From: Bacteroidota bacterium
GTDB taxonomy: Bacteria; Bacteroidota; Bacteroidia; Cytophagales; Cyclobacteriaceae
Assembly (NCBI GenBank): GCA_023393375.1
Contig: JAEWLI010000014.1
Location: 1-9,902, forward strand
DNA: 9,902 nucleotides
Direction: 5' to 3'
Shown: piece by piece, positions 1 through 8,200 of the stretch
Position numbering within the stretch: the first letter of the stretch is position 1
How the letters are laid out: each line of letters opens with the position of its first letter
Made by a program: the position numbers and the translations under genes
Notes under the pieces: model-generated
Seen by the model: the letters and a program-made list of their open reading frames with translations, nothing else
The model's database searches: none
What the model was told of the DNA's origin: nothing

Positions 1-1
1 C

Positions 2-3000
2 CGTACAGGTTTGCAAGCTTTAACAATTAGCGGAAGTCACGTTGAGGGTAAAATGTATGCATATAAGACAAATTCAGGTGAAAATGCTTCAAGGTTACAA
101 ACTCAAAATTCTTCTAATGGTGGAGCTTCCATTTCGTTTGCCACTACCACCTATACCCCTCAAATACAGTTGCCCCTAAATACTTTTGGATTAAACTATT
201 CAGCAACATTAGGGGGTGAATTATTTGGTATTCATGGAAATGTAACCTTGTCCGGTTTCTATTCAACGCAATTCCTGGCAACCAAAAGACAAGAAATACC
301 GGCATATGGTTATATGTATAGTCATAAAGCTGAAAACTCATATTATGGCAATGCATTGCTTGATTTAAATAGGGAAAAAGACGGGGGATTCAGTAAACAA
401 ACACCCAACTTACCCATTACAAATTTTACTTATGATATTTATTCTGTAGCTGGACAAGGTATAGCTGGCCAATATCGTCCTTTTCGTGGTGATATGGGAA
501 CGGTTTATGACAACTATTCCACTGTGACTGGTAATAATATTAGTTTCCCGGGAGTGGAAGTTGGAGGAGGAAATGCTGTTCATTTTGGAACTAACTTTTC
601 AATTGTAAATACTGAGGGACATTCGGGAAAATGGAGTAGTTCCAATAATGCAGGAGAGGTTTTGAAATTTAGAGCACCATATGAAGAAACAGGTAGCGGA
701 GATCCCTTATATGAACCTTATTATTTCAAACAATTAGGAGAAAAAACAGCGGAAACTGATCCAGAACTTTTTGAAATGGCGGGGAAATATGATGCTGTTC
801 GAATAGGTTTAGGGACTGGTCAGGATGGCAGTTCCCGGAAAACACTTGAAAGAAAAGATAATGATCCTAATTCAATATCTTTAACAAGGAATGTCCGGAA
901 TAAAAGGCAAAGTAGAAATCAGGCAATTCAGATTTTCAACGCTGAAGAAGCTGGTGCTTTTGGATTGGAAACGACCATCAGTTCATATCAGATGAATAAT
1001 TTTGAAATGGATGAGAAGGGAAGATATAATGCAAAAACTTCATTAGAAAGAATGAGTCATCCCAAACATCATATATCTGAGATGACTGCATTAAGGCCGG
1101 ATGGCGTAAGATATGTTTACGGTGTGCCGGTTTACAATCACGAACAAATAGAAACTACTTTTGCCATAGAGGGTAAAGGTGAGTGTTCTTCTGGCTTAAT
1201 TCATTACACAAGTTTCGATAATTCATCCAGCAATCATCCTGATAATACATCCGACAATAATAATGGCTCCAATCACTATTTCGAGAAAGTCACTACCCCG
1301 GAATATGCCACTGCATATCTTCTGACCGCCATCTTATCCCCCGATTATATGGATATGACCGGCGATGGTCCATCAGATGATGATTTAGGGACATATACAA
1401 AATTTAATTATACTAAGGCGGTGGAGAATTATAAATGGAGGGTGCCCTTTGAAAAAGATAAAGGCAGCTTTAACGAAGGTTTTAAATCCCAACAATACGA
1501 CAACAAAGCCAGCTATCTCTATGGTAAAAAGGATGTTTGGTACCTCCATTCAATAGAAACCCGGACACATGTCGCTGAATTTTCCCTAAGTAGAAGGAAG
1601 GATGGATATGGTGTAACAGATGAGAACGGAGGTCGTGGGGAGGAAACCATGATGCAATTGGATAGGATATCCTTATATCCCAAACAAGAAAGAAAGAATT
1701 CTTCGAATACAGCCACACCTATTAAAACAGTATATTTTGAGTATGATTACTCATTATGTCCGGGTGTGCCAAACAATATACTTAATGGAGGAAAGCTAAC
1801 TTTGAAAAAGCTGTATTTTTCATATGGTAAATCGGAAAAAGGGAAGCTTAGTCCATATTTATTCAATTATGATGGAATAAATCCTGGTTATGATCTTAAA
1901 GGATATGATCGTTGGGGTAACTATAAACCTAATGAACCCGGAACATGCGATGATGTCACCGATATTACAACGGCGGAATTTCCATACGTGGAACAGGATA
2001 AAACTTTGGCGGATATTCGTTCATCAGCCTGGTCGCTTACATCAATTGACCTGCCATCCGGAGGGCGTATTAATTTAGAATATGAATCCGACGATTATGC
2101 TTATGTTCAGGATCGTGATGCCATGCAAATGTTTACAATTACGGGCATGGGTAATGATAATGACCCGGGAGTTAATCCTGTTACAGATGGGTCGACGGCA
2201 TATTTGTATAGCAATAATAGTGAAATGCCTTATTTGTTTTTCAAACTTCAAAATCCTATAAATACAACTTTTGAAGCGGCAAGCGCAACAGTTAAAAAGA
2301 AATACATCAAAGATATTATTAGTTCTACCTTATACTTTAGGTTTCTTGTAGCTCTCGATAATAACTCTGCTTACGAGTATGTACCTGGATATGTGGAAGT
2401 GGTAGATGCCGGTGTAGCCAACAATAAAAGTGCATCAGGATATACCCATGGTTTCATAAAGATGAAGTTGGTTGGAATTAAAACCGGTGGAGGAGGGCAA
2501 CAGGTGAATCCTATAAGTAAAGCAGCATGGAATTTTTCGCAAATATATCTTCCCAGGTTAGCAAAAGGGAAAGGTGAAGCGGGCGAGGATCTCGATACAA
2601 CACCACTTATAGGGATACTTGAAGCTATACTTAGTGCAGGAAAAGAAATAATTAGTTTTGTTGAAGGGCCAAATCAACATCTTAAGGAGAAAAATTATGG
2701 CAGGAAGTTCGTAAAGAATAAATCTATTATCAGGCTTTATAACCCTGATAAACGAAAGTTTGGGGGGGGATTGCGCATAGCGAAGATCTCTTTGAGTGAT
2801 GGTTGGAACAATCTAAGTTCTCATCCTTCGGCTAAAGCATATGAATATGGGCAGGAATATGATTATTCAATAGAGGAGAATGGAGAAAAAATTAGTAGTG
2901 GTGTTGCTGCATATGAGCCGATATTGGGAGGCGATGAAAACCCTTTCCGTCAACCTGTTTTATATTCAGAAGGAGGTTTTCTTGCCCCTAAGGAAGATTA

Positions 3001-4783
3001 TTATATTGAAGAGCCGTTTGGAGAAATGTTTTTTCCAGGTCCAACTGTTGGATACAGGAAAGTGACAGTGAAAAGCATAACTCCTGATAATGCAAAACGT
3101 ACGGCAACTGGATCTGTCGTCCATGAATTTTATACGGCTAAAGATTTCCCTACGCTTACTAGACAAACATCTTTATTGACAAAACAATATAAACCCAATC
3201 CATTATTCAAGCTCCTTAAGATCGACGTTAAAGAGTTTCTAACTGCCAGTCAGGGATATGTAGTAGAATTGAATGATATGCATGGGAAGCCCAAGGCTCA
3301 GTGGGTTTATCCGGAGGGTAAAGATGAAGCTATTACCGGTATCGAATACAGGTATAAAACAAAATTAAATATGCCAAACAAGTTGGATAACTCCGTTTAT
3401 ACACTTCGTAAAAACGCAGCCTCAAATCAAGAATTTGTTGAATACCAGGAGGTGGGGGTAGACTATGATTTTGTAACCGATATGCGTGAGCAACAGACGC
3501 TTATTACAACATCTGGAATGAGCGGCAACTTGGAAACCTTTCTCGTGGGTATTTTTCCGGTTTTAACTGGCATTGTACTTCCAAAATATAGTCAGGAAAA
3601 AACGCGCTTTAGATCTGCGGTTGTTACTAAAGTTATTCAGCGATATGGATTAATAGAAACTGTTACCGCACATGATCTCGGATCAAAAGTTGCAGTAAGG
3701 AACATTGCTTACGATTCAGAAACTGGTGAAGTACTGTTGACGGAAACACAGAATCAATTCGACGATAAGATATATAACTTTACTTTCCCGGCACATTGGG
3801 CTTATGATGGCATGGGGCCAGCGTATAAGAATTTAGGAATAGCCACAATTGGAATTAGTGATGAATTTTATGTGCCGGGTGATCAAATATATGCTATTCC
3901 TTCATATTCATATAACAAGTCACCAATTATCGCCTGGATCACAAATAATTATGGTTTAAAAATCAAGAACCAAAGCGGAGGAATTCTTTCTGACACCGAT
4001 AAAGTTAAAATACTCCGATCAGGAAGAAAAAATCAGCAAAGTATTCCGGTTGGAAATATCACCAGTTTAAAGATGCCTTTACATGATAGAAATAATGACG
4101 GAGTGTTTGATTATTTATCATTTTCAAATATTGATGTAATTAATGCACAAGCATCTGAATTTGCAGATAACTGGAGTTTATTCTGTGAATGTGGGTTTGA
4201 CCCAAATTCCACGTTTAATGAATATTACCATGGAGCCAGGGGAAACTGGCGATTAAAGCGTTCATATCAATACCTTACTAATCGTACCCAAACCCGTTTA
4301 AATGACAATCCACAGGTTAGATACGATGGTATTTATAATAAGTTTTCATCATTTTGGCAAAGTCCCCAAAAAGGCTTATTTGTCGACTGGTTACAGAATG
4401 AAACTGATCAAAATTGGATAAAAACTTCAGAAGTTACTCTCGTAAATTCCCTGGGTTCAGAATTAGAAAACAAAGATGCACTGGGTCGATATTCCTCAGC
4501 AATATATACATACAATAGTTCGCTGCCAGTTGGGGTGGCTAATAATGCAAAGTATAAGGAAATTGCATTTGAGGGATTTGAAGATCATTCATTTAATGAA
4601 TGTATTGAAGATCATTTCAATTTTAGACATAAGAAAATGAAGTACAGTAGCGATCATTCCCATACAGGGCGGTATAGCATTGGCTTAAGCCCTGGGAATA
4701 GTCACAGCATACAAAAGGTTATTTTTCCGTGTGATGATAATGAAAGTATTTCAGATGGAAATGAACAACGAGACGTTTATTAA
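2..4783 (+). CDS. Giant Bacteroidota-type exported surface protein, 5'-truncated by window edge
   Basis: This is the C-terminal 1593 residues of a larger protein. The frame is open from the first complete codon at 2, so the TTG at 11 is only an internal Leu codon and the true start is upstream. Numbering from position 2, segments I recognise from memory as conserved in giant Bacteroidota secreted proteins are: the GYMYS start of a block at 103, YDIYSVAGQG...YRPFR near 145-162, the VYFEYDYSLCPG strand near 578-588, GYDRWGNYKP at 634-643, SIDLPSGGRI...YESDDYAY near 681-700, FGGGLRIAKI near 920, ETGEVLLT near 1240, a calcium-type loop at 1362-1370, and GFED...HTGRYS at 1525-1559. I see no canonical YD/RHS repeats and no RHS core. 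An Asn/Ser-rich loop lies near 407-425. A hydrophobic stretch at 1181-1194 looks like a buried strand or hairpin rather than a clear transmembrane helix. Secretion is inferred, because the N-terminus is outside the window. The molecular function is unknown. It is followed after 15 bases by a secreted small protein. Confidence 0.93.
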   Translation, partial: RTGLQALTISGSHVEGKMYAYKTNSGENASRLQTQNSSNGGASISFATTTYTPQIQLPLNTFGLNYSATLGGELFGIHGNVTLSGFYSTQFLATKRQEIPAYGYMYSHKAENSYYGNALLDLNREKDGGFSKQTPNLPITNFTYDIYSVAGQGIAGQYRPFRGDMGTVYDNYSTVTGNNISFPGVEVGGGNAVHFGTNFSIVNTEGHSGKWSSSNNAGEVLKFRAPYEETGSGDPLYEPYYFKQLGEKTAETDPELFEMAGKYDAVRIGLGTGQDGSSRKTLERKDNDPNSISLTRNVRNKRQSRNQAIQIFNAEEAGAFGLETTISSYQMNNFEMDEKGRYNAKTSLERMSHPKHHISEMTALRPDGVRYVYGVPVYNHEQIETTFAIEGKGECSSGLIHYTSFDNSSSNHPDNTSDNNNGSNHYFEKVTTPEYATAYLLTAILSPDYMDMTGDGPSDDDLGTYTKFNYTKAVENYKWRVPFEKDKGSFNEGFKSQQYDNKASYLYGKKDVWYLHSIETRTHVAEFSLSRRKDGYGVTDENGGRGEETMMQLDRISLYPKQERKNSSNTATPIKTVYFEYDYSLCPGVPNNILNGGKLTLKKLYFSYGKSEKGKLSPYLFNYDGINPGYDLKGYDRWGNYKPNEPGTCDDVTDITTAEFPYVEQDKTLADIRSSAWSLTSIDLPSGGRINLEYESDDYAYVQDRDAMQMFTITGMGNDNDPGVNPVTDGSTAYLYSNNSEMPYLFFKLQNPINTTFEAASATVKKKYIKDIISSTLYFRFLVALDNNSAYEYVPGYVEVVDAGVANNKSASGYTHGFIKMKLVGIKTGGGGQQVNPISKAAWNFSQIYLPRLAKGKGEAGEDLDTTPLIGILEAILSAGKEIISFVEGPNQHLKEKNYGRKFVKNKSIIRLYNPDKRKFGGGLRIAKISLSDGWNNLSSHPSAKAYEYGQEYDYSIEENGEKISSGVAAYEPILGGDENPFRQPVLYSEGGFLAPKEDYYIEEPFGEMFFPGPTVGYRKVTVKSITPDNAKRTATGSVVHEFYTAKDFPTLTRQTSLLTKQYKPNPLFKLLKIDVKEFLTASQGYVVELNDMHGKPKAQWVYPEGKDEAITGIEYRYKTKLNMPNKLDNSVYTLRKNAASNQEFVEYQEVGVDYDFVTDMREQQTLITTSGMSGNLETFLVGIFPVLTGIVLPKYSQEKTRFRSAVVTKVIQRYGLIETVTAHDLGSKVAVRNIAYDSETGEVLLTETQNQFDDKIYNFTFPAHWAYDGMGPAYKNLGIATIGISDEFYVPGDQIYAIPSYSYNKSPIIAWITNNYGLKIKNQSGGILSDTDKVKILRSGRKNQQSIPVGNITSLKMPLHDRNNDGVFDYLSFSNIDVINAQASEFADNWSLFCECGFDPNSTFNEYYHGARGNWRLKRSYQYLTNRTQTRLNDNPQVRYDGIYNKFSSFWQSPQKGLFVDWLQNETDQNWIKTSEVTLVNSLGSELENKDALGRYSSAIYTYNSSLPVGVANNAKYKEIAFEGFEDHSFNECIEDHFNFRHKKMKYSSDHSHTGRYSIGLSPGNSHSIQKVIFPCDDNESISDGNEQRDVY
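1220..1276 (+). other. Asn/Ser/Asp-rich low-complexity loop inside the first giant gene
   Basis: Residues about 407-425 of the visible fragment are almost entirely Asn, Ser, Asp, His, Thr and Gly, between two more ordered segments (ETTFAIEG upstream and YFEKVTTPEYATAYLLTAIL downstream). This looks like a flexible surface insertion in an otherwise beta-rich protein. The reading frame is intact through it. Its lineage specificity is an inference from composition. Confidence 0.5.
2762..2769 (+). repeat. G8 homopolymer tract in coding sequence
   Basis: Eight consecutive G bases lie in an AT-rich gene and encode the Gly-Gly-Gly of FGGGLRIAKI (residues about 920-929). The frame is open on both sides and the protein motif fits the family as I remember it, so the length given is the in-frame one. 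A run this long is a plausible site for slipped-strand variation or for sequencing error. Confidence 0.9.
4085..4111 (+). other. DxNxDGxxD calcium-binding-type loop in the first giant protein
   Basis: Residues 1362-1370 read DRNNDGVFD, which places Asp1362, Asn1364, Asp1366, Gly1367 and Asp1370 exactly as in the EF-hand-like or thrombospondin type 3-like loop DxNxDGxxD. Such loops bind calcium and stiffen extracellular proteins. Binding here is inferred from the motif only. Confidence 0.65.
4562..4783 (+). other. C-terminal half-module of gene 1 (GFED...HTGRYS type)
   Basis: The last 73 residues include IAFEGFEDHSF, a degenerate linker, and HTGRYSIGLS (residues 1521-1563), then end abruptly in an acidic, polar tail (CDDNESISDGNEQRDVY). 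The GFED...HTGRYS pattern resembles the first strands of a carbohydrate-binding-like jelly roll found in Bacteroidota giant proteins. The later strands, expected to carry YV.S.WVKE and GWQRIE, are absent from this protein. The assignment is from memory and has moderate certainty. Confidence 0.5.
4578..4616 (+). repeat. In-frame 12-base direct repeat flanking a short inverted repeat
   Basis: TTGAAGATCATT occurs at 4578-4589 and again at 4605-4616, an offset of 27 bases or nine codons, which duplicates an EDH tripeptide. Between and overlapping them, CATTCATT at 4586-4593 and AATGAATG at 4595-4602 form a perfect 8-base inverted repeat around one base. It lies inside coding sequence and has no loop or U-tract, so it is not a terminator. 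It is probably a small local duplication or chance. Confidence 0.7.
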
Positions 4784-4798
4784 AAAAATTTAATAATT
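4784..4798 (+). other. 15-base spacer between gene 1 and gene 2
   Basis: The spacer is composed only of A and T. It has no Shine-Dalgarno-like purine motif, which is usual in Bacteroidota, where A/T-rich leaders are common. It contains no stop in the shared reading phase, so only the TAA at 4781-4783 separates gene 1 from the ATG of gene 2. It is too short for a promoter and terminator pair, so cotranscription or translational coupling is likely. Confidence 0.8.
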
Positions 4799-4861
4799 AT
4801 GAAGAATAGATTAGTTATAACCTTAACATTTTCATTATTATTTTCAGGTTTATATGGGCAA
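4799..4861 (+). other. Signal peptide of gene 2
   Basis: Residues 1-21 have a basic start (K2, R4), an uninterrupted hydrophobic stretch rich in Leu, Ile, Val and Phe, and a small-residue end (SGLYGQ). The exact cleavage site is uncertain. Export through Sec to the periplasm is expected; any step beyond the outer membrane is not visible here. Confidence 0.85.
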
Positions 4862-5212
4862 CATCAAAGATTAATTGAGTTTAATCGTCCACCTGAGAAA
4901 ATTGAAGTTTCCGGAGCTTTAAATTTTGACCTGGATATTGAATTGTACTTCAAGGATTTATCTGCAATCAAGGAAGTATTTATTCAGAAAGATCATTACG
5001 AGAACTCTTCGTCTGAAAATACGATGTCTTTTACAATAACTGAAAGTGGTGGAAATTTTTTAATGAATAACGAAACAGTTATATATAACCATACCGTGAG
5101 GTTTCTTATGCCTGTTGTATTATTGGATAATTCAGAAAAAATAATTTTGACCATATATGCAGTGGATAAAAATGGGAATAACTCTGAAAAATTATATTAT
5201 GAAATTAATTAA
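4799..5212 (+). CDS. Small secreted protein with probable Ig-like beta-sandwich, unknown function
   Basis: The product is 137 residues. The start is supported by a classical signal peptide: Lys2 and Arg4, a hydrophobic core at about 5-15, then SGLYGQ with likely signal peptidase I cleavage near residues 19-21. There is no lipobox cysteine, so it should be soluble or surface-associated rather than a lipoprotein. The mature part of about 116 residues lacks cysteine and alternates predicted strands with polar turns. It ends in ILTIYAVDKNGNNSEKLYYE (116-135), which resembles the last strands of bacterial Ig-like or fibronectin III-like domains ('..V.A.D.AGN.S.'). I do not recognise a named family. 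Its place between two giant exported proteins, with 15-base spacers on both sides, suggests it works with them, perhaps as a partner or accessory subunit. That role is inference only. Confidence 0.85.
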   Translation: MKNRLVITLTFSLLFSGLYGQHQRLIEFNRPPEKIEVSGALNFDLDIELYFKDLSAIKEVFIQKDHYENSSSENTMSFTITESGGNFLMNNETVIYNHTVRFLMPVVLLDNSEKIILTIYAVDKNGNNSEKLYYEIN

Positions 5213-5227
5213 AAAATAAGCTGTTTT
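5213..5227 (+). other. 15-base spacer between gene 2 and gene 3
   Basis: This spacer has the same length as the one before gene 2, is A/T-rich, and has no Shine-Dalgarno motif and no in-phase stop. The TAA of gene 2 at 5210-5212 is in the same phase as the ATG at 5228-5230. No hairpin or promoter fits in it, which supports a single transcript. Confidence 0.8.
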
Positions 5228-5287
5228 ATGAAATCATTAATATATATTCTTCTTTTTATTGTTAGCCTTATTCCTGTTTATGCTCAA
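5228..5287 (+). other. Signal peptide of gene 3
   Basis: Residues 1-20 have a Lys at position 2, a long Ile/Leu/Phe/Val core, and end in PVYAQ. Cleavage after Ala19 is likely, leaving an N-terminal Gln as is common in Bacteroidota exported proteins. This also fixes the start codon, since the only in-frame codons upstream before the gene 2 stop are five spacer codons without a start. Confidence 0.9.
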
Positions 5288-8200
5288 AATGCATACTTAA
5301 AGACTACTGTTCATGATTTAAGGGTATGCGGAGAAGAAGAAACCTTTCAAATAGAAGTTCGGAACGTCAATGGACAATCCAATGCAATTTTTTATAATGT
5401 GGTTGTCAAATCTGAACTTCCTCCAGGAATTCAATATACTGGAAATTTATTGGGAGCGAATGGCTTACATAGTACTCATAAGATAAATCATCCGGCTTTT
5501 GAAGTAGGAACAATATATCCTGGTGAAACAAAAATAATTTCGTTCAATGTAAAAGCTAATTGTGAAATTATATCATATATAAATGATAGAGATGATTATA
5601 ATATTGTAAATAATAATACAACGATGTCTTATAATTTTAATGGTTATTATCAGGAACCTTTCGGATCTGAATCATACAATATTTATTATCCCTATCTTTT
5701 ATTACAAGTTGATGAACCTGATAAAACATTAACAGCAGTAAGCGGCACTTTTATAGAACGTAATTTTACAGTGACTAACAATGGGAACGGCTATATTGGA
5801 TTGGAAGGGATTGTAATTGAGATAAGTAATAACAATAGCGGTTTAGAGATAGAAGAAATTTTGGGTATTGGAAATACAATATATAAAGAGGGGGGAAAGA
5901 CTTATATTAAGATAACTGATTTTACAGAAATTGGAAATGGCGATGCTTTTTTCCAACCCCAGGAAAAAATTTATTTGACTGAAAGAGCAAAAATTACTTC
6001 CTGTTCTAATAGGAATGTGAGCACCAACTATGCCGTTCTAATACACTGCCAAAATAACTGTCCAATTAATAATAATTCTCAAGACGGAGCAAGTGTAAAT
6101 ATCATTTTAGGATATGCTAATGTCTCTGCTTCTTTAAATTACCCTAGTTCATTTAATTTTTGTAGCTCTGAAGTAGTAGGATTAACAATATCAAATTATT
6201 CTGCAACGACAATTTACAATGAACGCACGGCAACTAATTTAGAAATAGTAATAGCAATTCATGATCTTAATAGTATATCAGATTTTATGATAAGAAATGC
6301 CAATGGAGTAATGGTTGCTATATCCCCTTCGTCTATTCAGAATAAAGTTTACCGGTTTAATTATAATTCTTTTAAAAATGTAAGTGGCGGAGTTGATGGT
6401 TTGGCTGATTATAATAATGATGAGCGTTTTGACGATTTACTGCCCACTAGTTCCTGTTATATGGAATTTACTAAGCATAATAGTTGTCCGACGATTGAAG
6501 TTAATCAAAGATTAACTTATAATAGTTTTACATGCACAGCCCAATATAAAGATGTATGCGGTACAGCAAATTCAAGATCTACAAATGGGCCTTCTTCTTA
6601 CAGTAATTTTAATTCCGCAACTATAGACGGCCCGTTAGATTTGCTGTCTAACGAATCCGGACAATACAAATTCACATTAAGTAGAACTACCCCAAGCGGA
6701 TTAACCTGTCCTTCACAAGCAGGATCATCATCTTTTAGTTCTGAAATTAAATTTCCATCAGCGTATAAAGTAGAGGCGGTCAGGTGGAACAACCAGCTTT
6801 TGGCGGCTGATCAATTTGTTCAGGATACCGATGGGACACTACATATTTATCAAGGGAATTGGTCAGGGACGTATCTTGTTGATGTTGTACTTGATTGTGG
6901 TTTATCGGAGAATTTGGACGTGATGTCTGATATAATATGGAATATGTATGTAGAATGTACTCCCACTTGTTGTAGATTAAATATTGGGCAAGCTTTTTAT
7001 GAAGTATTTAATCATTGCCAGGGTGGCGATGGGATGTGTATAACTACACAAAGTTTTAATGTTGAAAGAACCACTTTTGATTACCCGGAGCCTGCAACTG
7101 GTTTCTATCTAGTCCTACCTTCACAACGTGTTGATGGTTCCCAACAAAGGAAAGATGCAGGTATTCCTTCGGATATAATACAATCAATAGTTAAGGGCAA
7201 AGTATTAGGCGGTCCTTTTAATGAAACACATGTAGAATTACAATATATTTCCCCTGTTGATAATGATAATATCCTGGAGTTCACTGATGGATATTTTTTG
7301 GTGAATGGAAATCAATATTTGATCAATACCCCTCCTCAAATAAGGAAAGAAATTTCTTCTAAAGGATCTTCATATTTTTTTGATTTTGTACTGGAAGGTT
7401 ATGGTGTGATGGAAGGAGGTGAACAGGTTGATTTATATGCTAATTTCAAGATTAAAGACGCCGCATATTTAGGATATGGTGAATTTTTGTTAAAAAGGTT
7501 TAGGGCGTTTCATTATGGTATTAATGATGGAGATAGATATGGATGTGAAAGTTTAGGTGCAAAATTTACCGTAGTAATTAACAGATTTATTAAGAATCCT
7601 GTTTTTCAATCCCCATCCTTTCCTTGCTCTGCAGCTGAACGGATAATAGGTATCAATTTTAAAACTGAAGGAAGTTCAAATGGAGACCCTTTTCCAAATG
7701 AATTCAGGCCTCAGCTATCAATAGATAAAATTGAGATCACAATACCTTCGGATGTGGATAATAATACTCCTTATTTTGTACATGAAACACATATAGGGCT
7801 ATTTCAACAGCCTGAGGTCAGAACACTTGAAGATGGAAGTAAAATTAAGTTATGGGATAAACAGGTAAAACCTGATGTGTGGCCTATTTTTGACCCTGGC
7901 AATAATCATTGGCTCTCAGTTGATTATTTCATTAACACTAATTGTTTAAGAAATATTACGAATAAATATACAAGTGTAGATATTACCTATACCTTCTTTC
8001 CTGATAAGCCAGAGTTAACGCATACTTCAAAAAAAGTAAGCAGTTTTCAAATTAGGAAAAATTTTCCCAATATAGAATTTAGCAATTTTTCTTCACTTGT
8101 TGAAGGATATAATAATAGTGTTACATGGCAAGTAAATATGCGTAACATGTCTAGTAATATAAGTCCAAGAAACTGGCTGCTTTTTGAACCTCCTTCAAAT

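Noticed and set aside
11..13. TTG at 11 as the start codon of gene 1
   Set aside because: The frame is open to the window edge upstream, there is no signal peptide at this point, and family members are much longer at the N-terminus.
1482..1718. Minus-strand open frames within gene 1 (also near 144-356, 1519-1716 and 2966-3166)
   Set aside because: They lie opposite a long conserved coding sequence, have no family-like motifs or leader context, and are expected chance frames.
1890..3065. Short plus-strand frames at 1890-2078 and 2880-3065
   Set aside because: They are out-of-frame shadows inside gene 1, whose conserved motifs (such as GYDRWGNYKP and SDDYAYVQD) run in the main frame there.
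4586..4602. Inverted repeat CATTCATT / AATGAATG as a terminator or operator
   Set aside because: It is inside coding sequence, has a one-base centre and no U-tract, and overlaps a simple nine-codon direct repeat.
2..4783. Gene 1 as a true RHS/YD-repeat toxin
   Set aside because: No run of YD repeats, no RHS core DPxGxxxxxNxYxY-like block and no toxin tip are visible in the fragment.
4782..4788. A7 run at the gene 1 stop as a frameshift site
   Set aside because: The run begins within the TAA itself, so slippage there would act only after termination. No downstream pseudoknot or alternative frame of interest is visible.
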